This document shows positions 19,125 through 33,164 of a DNA stretch of 64,000 nt, one piece after another; within the stretch, counting starts at the first letter, position 1, and each line of letters opens with the position of its first letter. The position numbers were made by a program, and so were the translations under genes. The notes below the pieces were generated by a model. It was not told the origin of the DNA. It did not search any database and saw nothing but the letters and a program-made list of their open reading frames with translations. Where the stretch lies: NCBI RefSeq assembly GCF_900103875.1, contig NZ_LT629705.1, positions 1,869,001-1,933,000 of the forward strand, in the 5' to 3' direction. This DNA comes from Pseudomonas arsenicoxydans. Lineage in GTDB: Bacteria; Pseudomonadota; Gammaproteobacteria; Pseudomonadales; Pseudomonadaceae.

Positions 19125-19220
19125 TCAAAAGATCGCAGCCTCGTTGCACTCGACAGCTCCTACAGGGTTACGCATTCCAATGTAGGAGCTGTCGAGTGCA
19201 ACGAGGCTGCGATCTTTTGA
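19125..19220. repeat. Long inverted repeat, family A copy 1
   Basis: Perfect 40-bp arms (19125-19164 and 19181-19220) around a 16-base centre, ending 2 bases before the holA stop. The same arm, with one C or A change, recurs in pairs at 42968-43068 and 49022-49110. No coding content. Confidence 0.93.
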
Positions 19221-19222
19221 CC

Positions 19223-20260
19223 TTACTCAGCAGGCAACGACAATCGTTGGCCCGCCATCAACAACGATAACCGACTCAAACTCATCCATGGCGACCCGGC
19301 AGCCTGGCCTTTGATTTGTGCATCGATACGCTGGGCTTCCAGCAACAACTGCGCCCAGCGTGGCGCCGAGTAGCGTTGCAGGGCTTTGCTCATCAGCGGT
19401 TTGCGTTTGTCCCAGACCGGCGGTCGGGCCTGGCTGAAGGCTTTGTCCAGCGGCACGCCCTGGCTGTATTGCAACGACAGGTTGGCCAAAAGGCGCAGCT
19501 CCCGGGCCAGCGCCCAGAGAATCACCGGTGGTTCGACACCTTCACCGCGCAACCCTTCGAGGATGCGCAGCGCATGGGCGGCTTCGCCATTGAGAATCGC
19601 GTCGGTCAGGCCGAAGACATCGAAACGGGCACTGTCGGCCACTGCGGCTTGCACGGTTTCGACGGTGATCTGGCCACCTTCGGCCATCAGTTTGAGCTTT
19701 TCGATTTCCTGGGCAGCGGCCAGCAGATTGCCTTCGACCCGCGCAGCGATCAGTTCGACCGCATCCTGGCTAGCCGAAAGCCCTGCCTGGGAAAGCCGTT
19801 GACGGATCCAGCTCGGTAACTGGTTGGCATCCACCGGCCAGATCTGCACGAACTGCGTCTGCTGACCTTCGACCAGCGCCTTGCCCCACTTGGTTTTTTG
19901 CGCGCTGCCGTCCAGCTTGGGCAGACTGATCAACAGCACCGTGTCTTCGGCCGGGCGCGCGCAGTACTCGATAAACGCGGCGGCGCCTTTGTCACCGGGT
20001 TTGCCGGATGGCAAGCGCAGTTCCAATAGACGCTTTTCGGCAAACAGCGACATGCTGGCACCGGCCTGCAGCAGCGTGCCCCAGTCGAAACTGGCGTCGG
20101 CGGAGAAGACCTGGCGTTCATCAAAGCCTTGCTGGCGAGCGGCGGCGCGGATAGCGTCGGCGGCTTCCTGGCACAACAACGGGTCATCGCCGCTGATGAT
20201 ATAGACGGGTGCAAGCGGACCTTGCAGGTGTTTAGCGAGTTGGGCGGGGGCAAGTTTCAT
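19223..20260 (-). CDS. holA: DNA polymerase III delta subunit
   Basis: 345 residues. HolA opens the beta clamp within the clamp loader. The N-terminal MKLAPAQLAKHLQGPLAPVYIISGDDPLLCQEAADAIR, the LRLPSGKPGDKG segment and the FDVFGLTDAILNGEAAHALRIL helix pair are typical of the family. It follows lptE by 39 bases and leuS-lptE-holA form one minus-strand unit, the usual order in gammaproteobacteria. Confidence 0.96.
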   Translation of the reverse strand: MKLAPAQLAKHLQGPLAPVYIISGDDPLLCQEAADAIRAAARQQGFDERQVFSADASFDWGTLLQAGASMSLFAEKRLLELRLPSGKPGDKGAAAFIEYCARPAEDTVLLISLPKLDGSAQKTKWGKALVEGQQTQFVQIWPVDANQLPSWIRQRLSQAGLSASQDAVELIAARVEGNLLAAAQEIEKLKLMAEGGQITVETVQAAVADSARFDVFGLTDAILNGEAAHALRILEGLRGEGVEPPVILWALARELRLLANLSLQYSQGVPLDKAFSQARPPVWDKRKPLMSKALQRYSAPRWAQLLLEAQRIDAQIKGQAAGSPWMSLSRLSLLMAGQRLSLPAE

Positions 20261-20299
20261 AAGAGAGGGCGAACGGGGCGCTTGAGCGCCCCGTAAGTC

Positions 20300-20905
20300 T
20301 TATTGCTGCGGAATTTGGACGGGCGACTGACGCGGGGTTTCCGCTTCAGCCTTCTGCGCGGCTTCCAGTGCCTGGGCTTCGGCCTTGGCCTTGGCGTCAG
20401 CAGTCTGTTGCAGCTGGTCCAACTGAGTCGGAGTCAGCTGTGACAGGCGCAGCATCATGCGTTGAACCAGTTCGCGCCGGGTTTCCACCTTGGCAGTGCT
20501 CGCTTCCTGATCGGAACCCACCAAGTTGTTGCCGTCGTGGAGAAAGATTTTCTGCACTTCAAGCTTGTCGCTCATCAACGGCAGGTCGTGTGCACCACGG
20601 ATGTCGTAGTTCAGCACGGTGGTCACCTGGTATTCGCCAGTACGACCGGCACCGGCGTAGCTCAGAATGCGCTGGCTTTCCTGCTCGTCAGTCAGCACCA
20701 GTTTGTACGGTGCACCGGTGTAAACCTTGACGCCGCTGCTTTGCAGGACCTGACGCAGTTGCGTCACGGTTTCGCCGTAAGCGTTGCGGGCGCTCAGGTC
20801 GAGTTCCTTGATCGCCAGTTCGGAGGTGCCAGTGCCGCGCAGCTGGAAACCGCAGGCGCTCAACAGGACTGCGAGGCCCATCACCAGCAAATTGCGTTTG
20901 ATCAT
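20300..20905 (-). CDS. lptE: LPS assembly lipoprotein LptE
   Basis: 201 residues from ATG 20905; a start at 20941 would place 12 residues ahead of the signal peptide. Lipoprotein signal IKRNLLVMGLAVLLSAC, then CGFQLRGTG, the LptE hallmark. LptE plugs the LptD barrel at the outer membrane and helps insert LPS. The C-terminal 45 residues are a Gln/Ala/Lys-rich, probably helical tail longer than in E. coli. It lies between leuS and holA. Confidence 0.95.
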   Translation of the reverse strand: MIKRNLLVMGLAVLLSACGFQLRGTGTSELAIKELDLSARNAYGETVTQLRQVLQSSGVKVYTGAPYKLVLTDEQESQRILSYAGAGRTGEYQVTTVLNYDIRGAHDLPLMSDKLEVQKIFLHDGNNLVGSDQEASTAKVETRRELVQRMMLRLSQLTPTQLDQLQQTADAKAKAEAQALEAAQKAEAETPRQSPVQIPQQ

Positions 20906-20993
20906 CTTGTTGCTCCCCTTGAAACCAGGTGGGCCGATCATGCGGCCCGAAAGGTTTTACGCGGCGCCCGGCATACCAGGCGCCTGATCCAAT

Positions 20994-23840
<2,847 letters not shown>

Positions 23841-23879
23841 CTAAATGGGGAGTGAGTCTTATCTTCAATGAGGTGAGGG

Positions 23880-24200
23880 ATGGTTGAGTCACAGCAAAAA
23901 GTCACGAAGCCTGAGCTGTACGAAAGACTGATTGATCGTCTTGGGATGGCTCTGGACGCTGCAAAAACCGCTGGTCGGCTACGCGATGAGCGTCCCCTGG
24001 AGCTGGAACTGCGTGGATTGAGTCCCGCAGAGTTTGCCTTGGTCAAAGCTTATCTGGACCGTAGTGAACGTGAGACGCACGGATGCTTGTCAGCAGCAGT
24101 GAAGCAACTCGATGCACCGCGTTCGGCCAAGATCATCTGGCTTAAGGAAAAAACACCTGGCAGTGGCGCGGAAAAGGTCCGGTCGCTGCAATTCAAATAA
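23880..24200 (+). CDS. Conserved hypothetical protein upstream of leuS
   Basis: 106 residues, ATG 23880 after gaggtgaggg, a good ribosome-binding site. Not recognised. It is soluble, charged and mostly helical in appearance (LYERLIDRLGMALDAAKTAGRL, SPAEFALVKAYLDRSERETHGCL), without signal peptide, cysteine cluster or known motif. It is divergent from leuS and codirectional with the ElyC-like gene 105 bases on. Codon use matches its neighbours, so it is probably a real gene. Confidence 0.7.
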   Translation: MVESQQKVTKPELYERLIDRLGMALDAAKTAGRLRDERPLELELRGLSPAEFALVKAYLDRSERETHGCLSAAVKQLDAPRSAKIIWLKEKTPGSGAEKVRSLQFK

Positions 24201-24305
24201 CGGCTCCACACCACAAATTACGGTTTTTTGAAGCATAGTCCTTCCGCATTTGTTGTCGCATTGCGTCAACCCACTTAGGCTTCGGGCATCTTATGGAGAT
24301 GCTCG

Positions 24306-25067
24306 ATGCCTTTTCGCTATTTCGTGAAACAACTTCTATTGCCGCCCGGCATTCTGTTGCTGTTGCTGGTTCTTGCGTGGTGGTTTCGCCGCTCAAGGCC
24401 ACGCCTTGCGGCGGTGTGTTTTGTCTTGGGGGCGGGCGGCTTCTGGCTGATGAGTCTGCCGGTGGTCGTGCAGTGGGGCGCGAAGGCCTTGGAGAGTCAG
24501 CCGCCGTTGGCGCGTTACGAATGGTCAACCCTGAGCCAGCGCGCTGACGCAATTGTGTTGCTGGGTTCCGGGCGTGAGCGTGGCGATATCGCCTGGGGCG
24601 CCGATCAGCCGACGGGGATCGGTCTGGAGCGGGAACGTTATGCCGCACGTTTGGCGAAGGCGTCCGGGTTGCCCGTTCTCACCAGTGGCGGCCTGCATTA
24701 CGGCACGCCGCCTACCGAAGCAAAAATGATGGCGGACTCGATGTTCGATGATTTCGGCGTGACCGTGCGTTGGCAGGAAGGGCGCAGTCGCACGACATGG
24801 GAAAACGCGCAGTTCAGCGCTCAGGTGCTGCTGCCGGAGGGGATCAAGCGGGTGGTTGTTGTCACGCAGGCCTGGCACATGCCGCGATCGGTCTGGAGTT
24901 TCCGCCAGGCCGGATTTGAAGTGGTGCCCGCGCCGGTGGGATTTTTAGGCGTGGACAATGCCCGGCCGCTGGGCGGCTGGATGCCGGAATTTAAATCGAT
25001 CTGGCAGAGCGGGCAGTTGTTGAATGAAGCAGTAGGACAGCTCGGGTATTGGATGTTTTACCGCTGA
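24306..25067 (+). CDS. YdcF/ElyC family (DUF218) envelope protein
   Basis: 253 residues. Two N-terminal hydrophobic segments (about 8-24 and 33-57) precede a DUF218 domain with [45 protein letters not shown], and [21 protein letters not shown]. ElyC of E. coli affects use of undecaprenyl phosphate in envelope polymer synthesis; the same role here is inferred. Its stop codon lies inside the terminal base pairs of the adjacent repeat. Confidence 0.88.
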   Translation: MPFRYFVKQLLLPPGILLLLLVLAWWFRRSRPRLAAVCFVLGAGGFWLMSLPVVVQWGAKALESQPPLARYEWSTLSQRADAIVLLGSGRERGDIAWGADQPTGIGLERERYAARLAKASGLPVLTSGGLHYGTPPTEAKMMADSMFDDFGVTVRWQEGRSRTTWENAQFSAQVLLPEGIKRVVVVTQAWHMPRSVWSFRQAGFEVVPAPVGFLGVDNARPLGGWMPEFKSIWQSGQLLNEAVGQLGYWMFYR

Positions 25068-25179
25068 TCGTTCCCACGCTCCGCGTGGGAATGCCGCCAT
25101 GGACGCTCTGCGTCCGCTTCTGATGCTGTGACGCAGAGCGTCACGGGATGCATTCCCACGCAGAGCGTGGGAACGATCA
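25065..25179. repeat. REPIN-like element, family B copy 1
   Basis: About 115 bp bounded by the inverted ends tgatcgttcccacgct and its complement. Inside are three nested hairpins, built from cacgctccgcgtg, gacgctctgcgtc and gacgcagagcgtc. Near-identical copies are at 53165-53275 and 62412-62519. It lies between convergent genes. Confidence 0.9.
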
Positions 25180-25191
25180 AGCTGAGCAGTT

Positions 25192-26715
25192 TCAGACGGT
25201 CTTGGCCATCCGGCTCGCCACCAGTGCCCAGCCAAACAACAGCACGCAAAGGATGATCAGCGGCCACGAACGCCATTGCAGGTAAGGCGTCAGGTTGTGC
25301 ATCGGCACCACTTCGCCGTACAGGATGCCGCGTTCGAACTGCGGGATCCGGGCGGTGATCTGACCGAACGGGTTGATCAGGCCGGTAACGCCATTGTTGG
25401 TGGCACGGATCATCCAGCGGCCCGCTTCCAGCGCGCGCATCTGCGCCATCTGCAAGTGTTGCAGCGGACCGATGGAGGTGCCGAACCAGGTGTCGTTACT
25501 GATGGTCAGCAGCAAGTCACTGCGAGCGGCGAGGCTGGCGGCGAACTCCGGGTACACCACTTCGTAGCAGATGAACGGCGCAATCTGGTAACCCTTGGCT
25601 TGCAGCATTGGCTGGTCAGACGGACCACGGGCAAAATCGGACATCGGCAGGTCGAAGAAGGCGATCAGCCCGCGCAGTACGTCCTGCAACGGAACGTATT
25701 CGCCGAACGGCACCAGTTTCTGCTTGAGGTAAGTGCCATCGCCTTCGCCAACAACGGTGATGCCGTTGAAGAAGCGCTTCTCGTGACGCACTTCCTGGCG
25801 AATCGGTACACCGGTAATCAGCGCAGTCTTACGGTCCGCGGCGAAATTCCCCATCATGTTCAGGTAGCCCTCGGCGGACTCCTTGAGCACAGGAACAGCG
25901 GTTTCCGGCCAGATCAGCAGGTCGACCCGTTTGGAGCTGAAGCTCATGTCGCGATACAGCGCCAGCTGCGCGTTGAGCTGTGCCGGGTCCCACTTCATGC
26001 TTTGTTCGATATTGCCCTGAATGGCGGCGACGCTCAGCGCCGGCCCCGCCGGGCTGGTCCAGGCGTGTTCTTTCAATGCCATGCCGGCGACCCAAGGGCC
26101 TAGTAGCAGCAACACGCCCGCGGCGATGAAGCCTCTACGTCCCGCACGAACCAGGCGCATGGCGTTGCAGATCAACGCGGCTGTCAGGGCCAGGGCGAAG
26201 GAAATCAGCCACATCCCGCCGATTGGCGCGAGCCCGGCCAGCGGGCCGTCGAGCTGGCTGTAACCGGAGTAGAGCCACGGAAAACCGGTGAGGAACCAGC
26301 CACGAAAGGCTTCCTGGGCGACCCACAACGCGGCAAATGCCAAGGCATCGGCCAGTGGCGCTTCGTTGCGACGCAGCCAGCGCGCCCAGATCCAGGCGGG
26401 CAGGGCGAAGAACCAGGCAATCGCTGCGGTGAAGGCGAGCATCAGCATCCCGGCCAGCAGCATCGAGGCGCCACCGAAGTTGTGAATGCTGTAATAGATC
26501 CAGCTGGTGCCGGCACCAAACAGGCCGAAACCGAAACACCAGCCACGGCCCAGGGCCTGACGGGGGCTCAGTTCTCGCAAGCCGGCATAGAAGAAACCGA
26601 CCGCCAGCAACGCCAGCGGCCAGATATCGTACGGCGCCAACGCCAGGGTGGTGATTGCACCGGCCACCACGGCCAGCAGATTACCGGGCCAGCCGGGGCG
26701 GGTTACGCGGAGCAT
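25192..26715 (-). CDS. lnt: Apolipoprotein N-acyltransferase
   Basis: 507 residues. Lnt adds the third acyl chain to the N-terminal Cys of lipoproteins in the inner membrane. About six N-terminal membrane segments precede a nitrilase-like periplasmic domain with the Glu ([11 protein letters not shown]), Lys ([14 protein letters not shown]) and Cys ([13 protein letters not shown]) of the catalytic triad, then a last membrane helix near the C-terminus. It follows corC by 8 bases in the miaB-phoH-ybeY-corC-lnt unit. Confidence 0.97.
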   Translation of the reverse strand: MLRVTRPGWPGNLLAVVAGAITTLALAPYDIWPLALLAVGFFYAGLRELSPRQALGRGWCFGFGLFGAGTSWIYYSIHNFGGASMLLAGMLMLAFTAAIAWFFALPAWIWARWLRRNEAPLADALAFAALWVAQEAFRGWFLTGFPWLYSGYSQLDGPLAGLAPIGGMWLISFALALTAALICNAMRLVRAGRRGFIAAGVLLLLGPWVAGMALKEHAWTSPAGPALSVAAIQGNIEQSMKWDPAQLNAQLALYRDMSFSSKRVDLLIWPETAVPVLKESAEGYLNMMGNFAADRKTALITGVPIRQEVRHEKRFFNGITVVGEGDGTYLKQKLVPFGEYVPLQDVLRGLIAFFDLPMSDFARGPSDQPMLQAKGYQIAPFICYEVVYPEFAASLAARSDLLLTISNDTWFGTSIGPLQHLQMAQMRALEAGRWMIRATNNGVTGLINPFGQITARIPQFERGILYGEVVPMHNLTPYLQWRSWPLIILCVLLFGWALVASRMAKTV

Positions 26716-26723
26716 GTCAGTCC

Positions 26724-27563
26724 TTAGCGTGCAATAGGAGTCAGGCGCAGCAAGTGAATCCGACGGCTGTCGGCGTTCAGGATGCGAAAGCGATAAGGGC
26801 CGATTTCAGTGATTTCATTACGTTTTGGCAAGTGCCCGAACGCGCTCATCACCAGGCCGCCAACCGTGTCGAACTCATCGTCGGAGAACTCGCTGTCGAA
26901 GAACTCGTTGAAGTTCTCGATCGGCGTCAGCGCCTTGATCAGGAAATCACCGCTGGGCAATGGCTTGATGTAGCTGTCTTCTTCGACGTCATGCTCGTCT
27001 TCGATGTCGCCGACGATCTGTTCCAGCACGTCTTCGATGGTCACCAGGCCGGCCACGCCGCCGTATTCGTCGATGACGATGGCCATGTGGTTGTGGTTGG
27101 CGCGAAATTCACGCAGCAGCACATTCAGGCGCTTGGACTCCGGCACGAAGGTGGCCGGGCGCAGCAGGTCCTTGATGTTGAAGCTGTCGCCGTTCTCCTT
27201 GAGGATCAACGGCAGCAAGTCCTTGGCTAGCAACACGCCCATCACGTCATCGTGGCTTTCGCCGATGACCGGGTAACGGGAGTGGGCCGAGTCGACCACG
27301 GCAGGCAAAAACTCGCGAGGTGTCTGGGTCGCCTTGATGCTGATCATCTGCGAACGCGGGACCATGATGTCCCGCACTTGCAGGTCAGCGACCTGGATGG
27401 CGCCTTCGACGATGGCCAGCGCTTCGCTGTCCAGCAGTTTGTTTTGGTGTGCGTCGCGCAGCAGCTCCAGCAACTCCTGGCGGTTCTTCGGCTCGTGGGC
27501 AAAAGCCTGGGTCAGTTTACCCAGCCAAGACTTCTGCCCGTTGCTCGATCGATCTTCGCTCAT
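26724..27563 (-). CDS. corC: CorC/HlyC family CBS-domain protein
   Basis: 279 residues, soluble form without the membrane DUF21 domain. Two CBS domains (about 68-185, with VRDIMVPRSQMISI and HMAIVIDEYGGVAGLVTIEDVLEQIVGDIEDEHD) and the C-terminal CorC_HlyC domain (VGGLVMSAFGHLPKRNE). It is linked to magnesium and cobalt efflux in enteric bacteria (also called ybeX) and more recently to ribosome biogenesis through its operon. Five bases separate it from ybeY. Confidence 0.94.
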   Translation of the reverse strand: MSEDRSSNGQKSWLGKLTQAFAHEPKNRQELLELLRDAHQNKLLDSEALAIVEGAIQVADLQVRDIMVPRSQMISIKATQTPREFLPAVVDSAHSRYPVIGESHDDVMGVLLAKDLLPLILKENGDSFNIKDLLRPATFVPESKRLNVLLREFRANHNHMAIVIDEYGGVAGLVTIEDVLEQIVGDIEDEHDVEEDSYIKPLPSGDFLIKALTPIENFNEFFDSEFSDDEFDTVGGLVMSAFGHLPKRNEITEIGPYRFRILNADSRRIHLLRLTPIAR

Positions 27564-27568
27564 AGCGA

Positions 27569-28063
27569 TTACTCTGAATCCTTTGTTGTAACGATAGGGG
27601 ATGTGTCGGTTTCGTCGTCCGCGTACGGGTCGGGATAGCCCAACTCTGCAAGCAACGTTCGTTCCAGTGCTTCCATTTCTTCGGCTTCGTCGTCATCTAT
27701 ATGGTCGTAACCCAACAGATGCAAGCAACCGTGAATGACCAGATGGGCCCAGTGGGCCTTTAGTTCCTTGCCTTGTTCGGCGGCTTCACGTTCGACCACC
27801 GCCACGCAGACGACCAGGTCGCCCAGCAACGGGATGTCGAGGAACTCATCCGGCACATCGGCAGGAAATGACAGGACGTTGGTGGCGTAATCCTTTTGTC
27901 GCCAGGTCTTGTTCAGCTCGCGGCCTTCGGCTTCGTCGACCAGGCGAATGGTCATCTCGGAGTCGGCCGTGCGCTGGCGCAGAGCCAGTTCGCACCATTG
28001 GCGGAAATCGGCTTCGGTTGGAGCTGGCGCTTGGGTAGCCAGTTGCAGATCAAGCTCAAGCAT
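27569..28063 (-). CDS. ybeY: Endoribonuclease YbeY
   Basis: 164 residues from ATG 28063 (MLELDLQ); the open frame extends to 28102 but the added residues lie in phoH sequence. The zinc site [11 protein letters not shown] of the UPF0054 family is complete, with [10 protein letters not shown] upstream. YbeY takes part in 16S rRNA 3' end maturation and 70S quality control. It overlaps the 3' end of phoH by 8 bases. Confidence 0.96.
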   Translation of the reverse strand: MLELDLQLATQAPAPTEADFRQWCELALRQRTADSEMTIRLVDEAEGRELNKTWRQKDYATNVLSFPADVPDEFLDIPLLGDLVVCVAVVEREAAEQGKELKAHWAHLVIHGCLHLLGYDHIDDDEAEEMEALERTLLAELGYPDPYADDETDTSPIVTTKDSE

Positions 28064-29072
28064 CGTGGCGAGTGTCCTTGGGCGAGAACTTCGCCGGTTC
28101 ATCAGCCACGCGATTCTCGAAGCGCTCGTAAGCTTCGACGATGCGCTGCACCAACGGATGGCGCACGACGTCTTTAGGCATGAAATGGGTGAAGCTGATA
28201 CCCGGCACGTCCTTGAGTACCTCGATCACATGGTGCAGCCCGGACTTGGTGCCTTTCGGCAAGTCGACCTGGGTGATGTCACCGGTGATGACCGCGGTGG
28301 AGCCGAAGCCGATTCGGGTCAGGAACATCTTCATCTGTTCGACGGTGGTGTTCTGGCTTTCGTCGAGGATGATGAAACTGTTGTTCAGCGTGCGACCGCG
28401 CATGTATGCCAGTGGCGCAACTTCAATCACCTGACGCTCGATCAGCTTGGCGACATATTCGAAGCCAAGCATTTCGTAGAGTGCGTCATACAGCGGGCGC
28501 AGGTACGGGTCGATTTTCTGCGACAGGTCGCCAGGCAGGAAGCCGAGCTTTTCGCCCGCCTCAACCGCCGGGCGCACCAGCAGGATGCGCCGGATCTGTT
28601 CGCGTTCCAGCGCGTCTACCGCGCAGGCAACGGCAAGATAGGTCTTGCCGGTACCGGCCGGGCCGATGCCGAAGTTGATGTCGTTGCCGAGGATTTCCTT
28701 CACATAGCGCAGCTGATTCAAGCCGCGAGGGCGAATCATGCCTTTTTTGGTGCGCAGGGCGACGGAGGGTTCGGCGGGGGAGACGTTGTCCAGCTCTTCG
28801 ACGGCCGATTCCTGCAGGAACAGGTGAACCATGTCCGGCGACAGCTCGGTACCCTTGGTTTCCCGGTACAGACGGCGCAGGAGGTTTTCCGCGGAGGTGG
28901 TGTGTTTGGGCTCGCCGATCAGTTCGAACTGGTTTCCGCGGTTGCGGATCTCGATGGTCAGGCGCTGTTCGATCAAGCGCAAATGCTCGTCGAATTGCCC
29001 GCACAGATTGGCGAAGCGGCGAGCCTCAAAGGGCTCGAGGATAAAACGATGTGGTTCTATGGGTGCGTTCAA
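28056..29072 (-). CDS. PhoH-like ATPase (YbeZ)
   Basis: 338 residues. The P-loop [13 protein letters not shown] and the Walker B-like [11 protein letters not shown] are clear, as are the arginines of the [18 protein letters not shown] and [10 protein letters not shown] segments. It works with YbeY in RNA metabolism. The N-terminal 115 residues hold a KH-like domain typical of the YbeZ branch. First gene of the group after miaB, from which it is separated by 144 bases containing a strong hairpin, so it may have a separate promoter. Confidence 0.95.
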   Translation of the reverse strand: MNAPIEPHRFILEPFEARRFANLCGQFDEHLRLIEQRLTIEIRNRGNQFELIGEPKHTTSAENLLRRLYRETKGTELSPDMVHLFLQESAVEELDNVSPAEPSVALRTKKGMIRPRGLNQLRYVKEILGNDINFGIGPAGTGKTYLAVACAVDALEREQIRRILLVRPAVEAGEKLGFLPGDLSQKIDPYLRPLYDALYEMLGFEYVAKLIERQVIEVAPLAYMRGRTLNNSFIILDESQNTTVEQMKMFLTRIGFGSTAVITGDITQVDLPKGTKSGLHHVIEVLKDVPGISFTHFMPKDVVRHPLVQRIVEAYERFENRVADEPAKFSPKDTRHDA

Positions 29073-29168
29073 GGTCGTATTTAGCCGCCCTGGGGCAATT
29101 AAGATGAAATCAAGGATAACGCCAGAGGGCTGGGTGCGAAAGCTCTTAAATAATCCAGCGCCAAACGC

Positions 29169-29210
29169 AGCCCCTTGTAGGAGCGAGCAGGCTCGCTACT
29201 ACAAGGGGCT
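29169..29210. terminator. Long perfect-arm hairpin after miaB
   Basis: 12-bp arms (29169-29180 and 29199-29210) plus an inner agcgagc/gctcgct hairpin make an almost perfect 42-base palindrome, 6 bases past the miaB stop. Its core resembles the REP sequences elsewhere in the window. It can end or stabilise miaB mRNA; there is no long T run. Confidence 0.6.
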
Positions 29211-29216
29211 GTGGTG

Positions 29217-30545
29217 TCACTCGATCAGCGAACCCCGCAGCGAGTGCGGTTGTGCGGCGTCGATGTGCACGTCGGCGAACTGGCCGATCAGCGTGGGATT
29301 GTCGCAGCGGAAGTTGACGATCCGGTTATTCTCGGTCCGGCCTTGCAGTTCGCCGGGGTCCTTTTTCGAATAATCGGTGACCAGAATCCGTTGGATCGAA
29401 CCGACCATTTGTCGGCTGATCTCGAAACCTTGCTGGTTCAGGCGATGTTGCAGTGCGTTCAGGCGTTCTTTTTTCAGCGCTTCTGGGGTTTCGTCAGCCA
29501 GGTCTGCGGCCGGAGTACCCGGGCGCTGGCTATAAACGAACGAGTAGGAGAAGTCGAAGCCGACGTCTTCGATCAGCTTCATGGTCTGTTCGAAATCTTT
29601 TTCGGTCTCGCCCGGGAAGCCAACGATAAAGTCCGAGCTGATGCAGATCCCCGGCACAGCGGCCCGCAGCTTGCGCAGTTTGGATTTGTATTCCAGGGCG
29701 GTGTGGTTGCGCTTCATCGCCGCGAGGATCCGGTCCGAACCCGATTGCACCGGCAAGTGCAGGTGTTTGACCAGCTCCGGTACGTCGGCGTGGGCCTGGA
29801 TCAGGCTGTCGGAAAACTCCAGCGGGTGCGAGGTGGTGTAGCGAATCCGGTCGATGCCATCGACGGCGGCCACGACCCGGATCAGCTCGGCGAGATCCGC
29901 CAGACGCCCGTCGTGCGTGGTGCCACGGTAGCCGTTGACGTTCTGACCCAGCAGGGTCACTTCCCGCACACCGTTTTCCGCCAGATGCATGATCTCGGCA
30001 ATCACGTCGTCGAACGGGCGGCTGACTTCTTCACCGCGGGTGTAAGGCACCACGCAGAATGTGCAGTACTTGCTGCAACCTTCCATGACCGACACATAAG
30101 CGCTCGGGCCATCGATGCGCGGTTCTGGCAAATGGTCGAACTTTTCGATCTCCGGGAACGAGACGTCGACTTGCGGCAGCTTGGTGGCGCGTGCGGCGTC
30201 GATCATTTCCGGCAGGCGATGCAGGGTCTGCGGGCCGAAGACCACGTCGACATACGGTGCGCGATCACGGATGGCCGCGCCTTCCTGGCTGGCCACGCAA
30301 CCGCCGACGGCGATCACCATGTCCGGGTTGGCCAGTTTCAGTTCGCGCCAGCGGCCGAGTTGGGAATACACCCGGTCCTGGGCGCGTTCCCGAATGGAGC
30401 AGGTGTTGAGCAGGATCACGTCGGCGTCTTCAGCGCGCGCGGTCACTTCCAGGGCCTGATGTTCACCCAACAGATCGACCATGCGCGAGCTGTCGTACTC
30501 GTTCATCTGGCAACCGTGGGTTTCGATGTAAAGCTTCTTGGCCAT
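29217..30545 (-). CDS. miaB: tRNA-2-methylthio-N6-dimethylallyladenosine synthase
   Basis: 442 residues from ATG 30545 ([19 protein letters not shown]); ATG 30557 is an alternative. A methylthiotransferase with the N-terminal UPF0004 cluster cysteines ([28 protein letters not shown]), the radical SAM motif CSKYCTFC and a C-terminal TRAM domain. It adds methylthio to i6A37 of tRNAs reading UNN codons. It leads the phoH-ybeY-corC-lnt group and is divergent from the DUF1820 gene. Confidence 0.97.
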   Translation of the reverse strand: MAKKLYIETHGCQMNEYDSSRMVDLLGEHQALEVTARAEDADVILLNTCSIRERAQDRVYSQLGRWRELKLANPDMVIAVGGCVASQEGAAIRDRAPYVDVVFGPQTLHRLPEMIDAARATKLPQVDVSFPEIEKFDHLPEPRIDGPSAYVSVMEGCSKYCTFCVVPYTRGEEVSRPFDDVIAEIMHLAENGVREVTLLGQNVNGYRGTTHDGRLADLAELIRVVAAVDGIDRIRYTTSHPLEFSDSLIQAHADVPELVKHLHLPVQSGSDRILAAMKRNHTALEYKSKLRKLRAAVPGICISSDFIVGFPGETEKDFEQTMKLIEDVGFDFSYSFVYSQRPGTPAADLADETPEALKKERLNALQHRLNQQGFEISRQMVGSIQRILVTDYSKKDPGELQGRTENNRIVNFRCDNPTLIGQFADVHIDAAQPHSLRGSLIE

Positions 30546-30680
30546 GGATACAGTCATCACGTGATTCAAAGAACCGCGCATTATAGGGAACATGTCCCAA
30601 GGTTCCTACCGCTGTGCGTCCGGCGGCTATGCTATAGTTCGCGCCCTCATTTTTATCCCCTGATGTGTTGCTCGCCCACC

Positions 30681-31010
30681 ATGACCAAACGTGAAGCTCC
30701 AATCTACAAGGTGATTTTCCTCAATCAGGGCCAGGTGTACGAAATGTATGCCAAGCAGATCTATCAAAGTGATCTGTGGGGCTTCCTGGAAGTGGAAGAG
30801 TTCGTCTTTGGCGAGCGCACACAAGTGGTCGTCGACCCGAGCGAAGAGAAGCTCAAGGCTCAATTTGAAGGCGTTGTGCGCAGTTTTGTGCCGATGCATT
30901 CGATTGTGCGCATCGACGAAGTCGAGCGTCTGGGCACGCCAAAAATCAGCGAAGCCCGCGGCGCGGTCGGCAATGTCATGCCGTTCCCCATGCCGATGCC
31001 TGAGAAGTAG
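30681..31010 (+). CDS. DUF1820 family protein
   Basis: 109 residues from ATG 30681, the start that gives the family's KREAPIYKVIFLNQGQVYEMYAKQIYQSDLWGFLEVEEF opening. The family is small, cytoplasmic and of unknown function, found mostly in gammaproteobacteria next to miaB. The C-terminus ends in a Pro/Met-rich tail. The 135 bases upstream contain two overlapping -10-like boxes near 30628-30638 but no clear -35. Confidence 0.9.
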   Translation: MTKREAPIYKVIFLNQGQVYEMYAKQIYQSDLWGFLEVEEFVFGERTQVVVDPSEEKLKAQFEGVVRSFVPMHSIVRIDEVERLGTPKISEARGAVGNVMPFPMPMPEK

Positions 31011-31033
31011 GTTTCAAGACCGAGTCGCTCCAA

Positions 31034-31103
31034 TCGCGAGCAGGTTCGCTCCCACAGGGAATGCGTTTTTTAATGAGAATGCGATCACATGTGGGAGCGG
31101 GCT
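31034..31103. repeat. Left part of a REPIN split by the IS element
   Basis: A REP arm at 31034-31056 (tcgcgagcaggttcgctcccaca) faces the first part of its inverted partner, tgtgggagcgg plus GCT (31090-31103). The partner resumes after the IS at 32348-32359 (GCT then tgcccgcga). Rejoined, the right arm is identical to the REP at 60216-60238. Confidence 0.88.
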
Positions 31104-31140
31104 TGAACTGGTCAAGTAATCTTGGACACCGATTAAGGTT

Positions 31141-32282
<1,142 letters not shown>

Positions 32283-32384
32283 ACACCTCAGATTTGGGCG
32301 CCATCATAGCGCCCGATTGAGGTGTCCAAAATCATTAGGCCAGTTCAGCTTGCCCGCGATAGGGCCAGAAAGATCGAAACAGAA

Positions 32385-32939
32385 TTAAGGCAGTGGAGAA
32401 AACGGCGTACGCCCATCGGCGCTTTGCAGTTCCATCAGATATTTACGAAAGATTTGCCCCAGCACCTGAGTCGCCACTTCAAGTTCTTCGCGCGGCATTT
32501 TCTCGGCCACTTCGTCCGCCGTATCCAGCGCATCTTCAGCGCCATTGACCGCGGCCATTTTCAGCACGATATACGCCTGAACGTTATTGGCCGGTACGCC
32601 TTCGCCGTGGAAAAACATGGTGCCAAGTTTGAACTGCGCCTGGGCGTGGCCCTGCAATGAGGCCTTCTCGAAGTAGTCCAGGGCTTTTTTGAGGTCGCGC
32701 GGCGTGTTTTTGCCGTCGTAGTAGAACTCACCCAACTCGTATTGCGCTTGCGCATCCCCTTCATCCGACGCTTTCTGACAGGCGGCCAGCGCTTGCGTCA
32801 GGTCTTGCGGCTGAGTATTGAGGGTGCAACGACCCATCGCTGGGATTAACAACGAGTTGCCGCCTGCTTGTGCGAGCGCGAGCAGGGGCTGAAGGAGCAA
32901 CAGGCAGCCCATTGCAAGGGCGCGGCCGGTGCGGTTCAT
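32385..32939 (-). CDS. Sel1-repeat (TPR-like) periplasmic protein
   Basis: 184 residues with a signal peptide ending near LLALAQA24. Two to three Sel1-type repeats are visible (AQAQYELGEFYYDGKNTPRDLKKALDYFEKAS, AQAQFKLGTMFFHGEGVPANNVQAYIVLKMAA). Such proteins serve as scaffolds in envelope stress or signalling; the partner is unknown. It stands alone between the IS and hemL, transcribed on the minus strand. Confidence 0.85.
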   Translation of the reverse strand: MNRTGRALAMGCLLLLQPLLALAQAGGNSLLIPAMGRCTLNTQPQDLTQALAACQKASDEGDAQAQYELGEFYYDGKNTPRDLKKALDYFEKASLQGHAQAQFKLGTMFFHGEGVPANNVQAYIVLKMAAVNGAEDALDTADEVAEKMPREELEVATQVLGQIFRKYLMELQSADGRTPFSPLP

Positions 32940-33127
32940 GGGAATCGACTTACCTCTGAAGGGCGCGCGGACCCATCGAGGGGATCCAATAAGCGCGCAT
33001 TATGAAATAAGCAGGGCCAACCTTACAAAGTCTTTACTCGTTTTTCTGCTGCGCGGGGAATATATCGCCCAATTTGCGGGGAATTCTTGGCACAAGCGTC
33101 GGAATAAGGGCGTAAATGCAGGTGAAA

Positions 33128-33155
33128 GCTGACGCCGGCATTGGCCAACGTCAGC
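33128..33155 (-). terminator. Terminator-like hairpin after hemL
   Basis: 12-bp stem with two G-T pairs (33128-33139 with 33144-33155) and a 4-base loop, 9 bases past the hemL stop. A short T run follows on the minus strand. Confidence 0.6.
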
Positions 33156-33164
33156 GACACAGGG

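Noticed and set aside
29211-30660. Long plus-strand frame through the miaB region into the DUF1820 gene
   Set aside because: Only the last 109 codons (from 30681) match a family; the earlier part is antisense to miaB.
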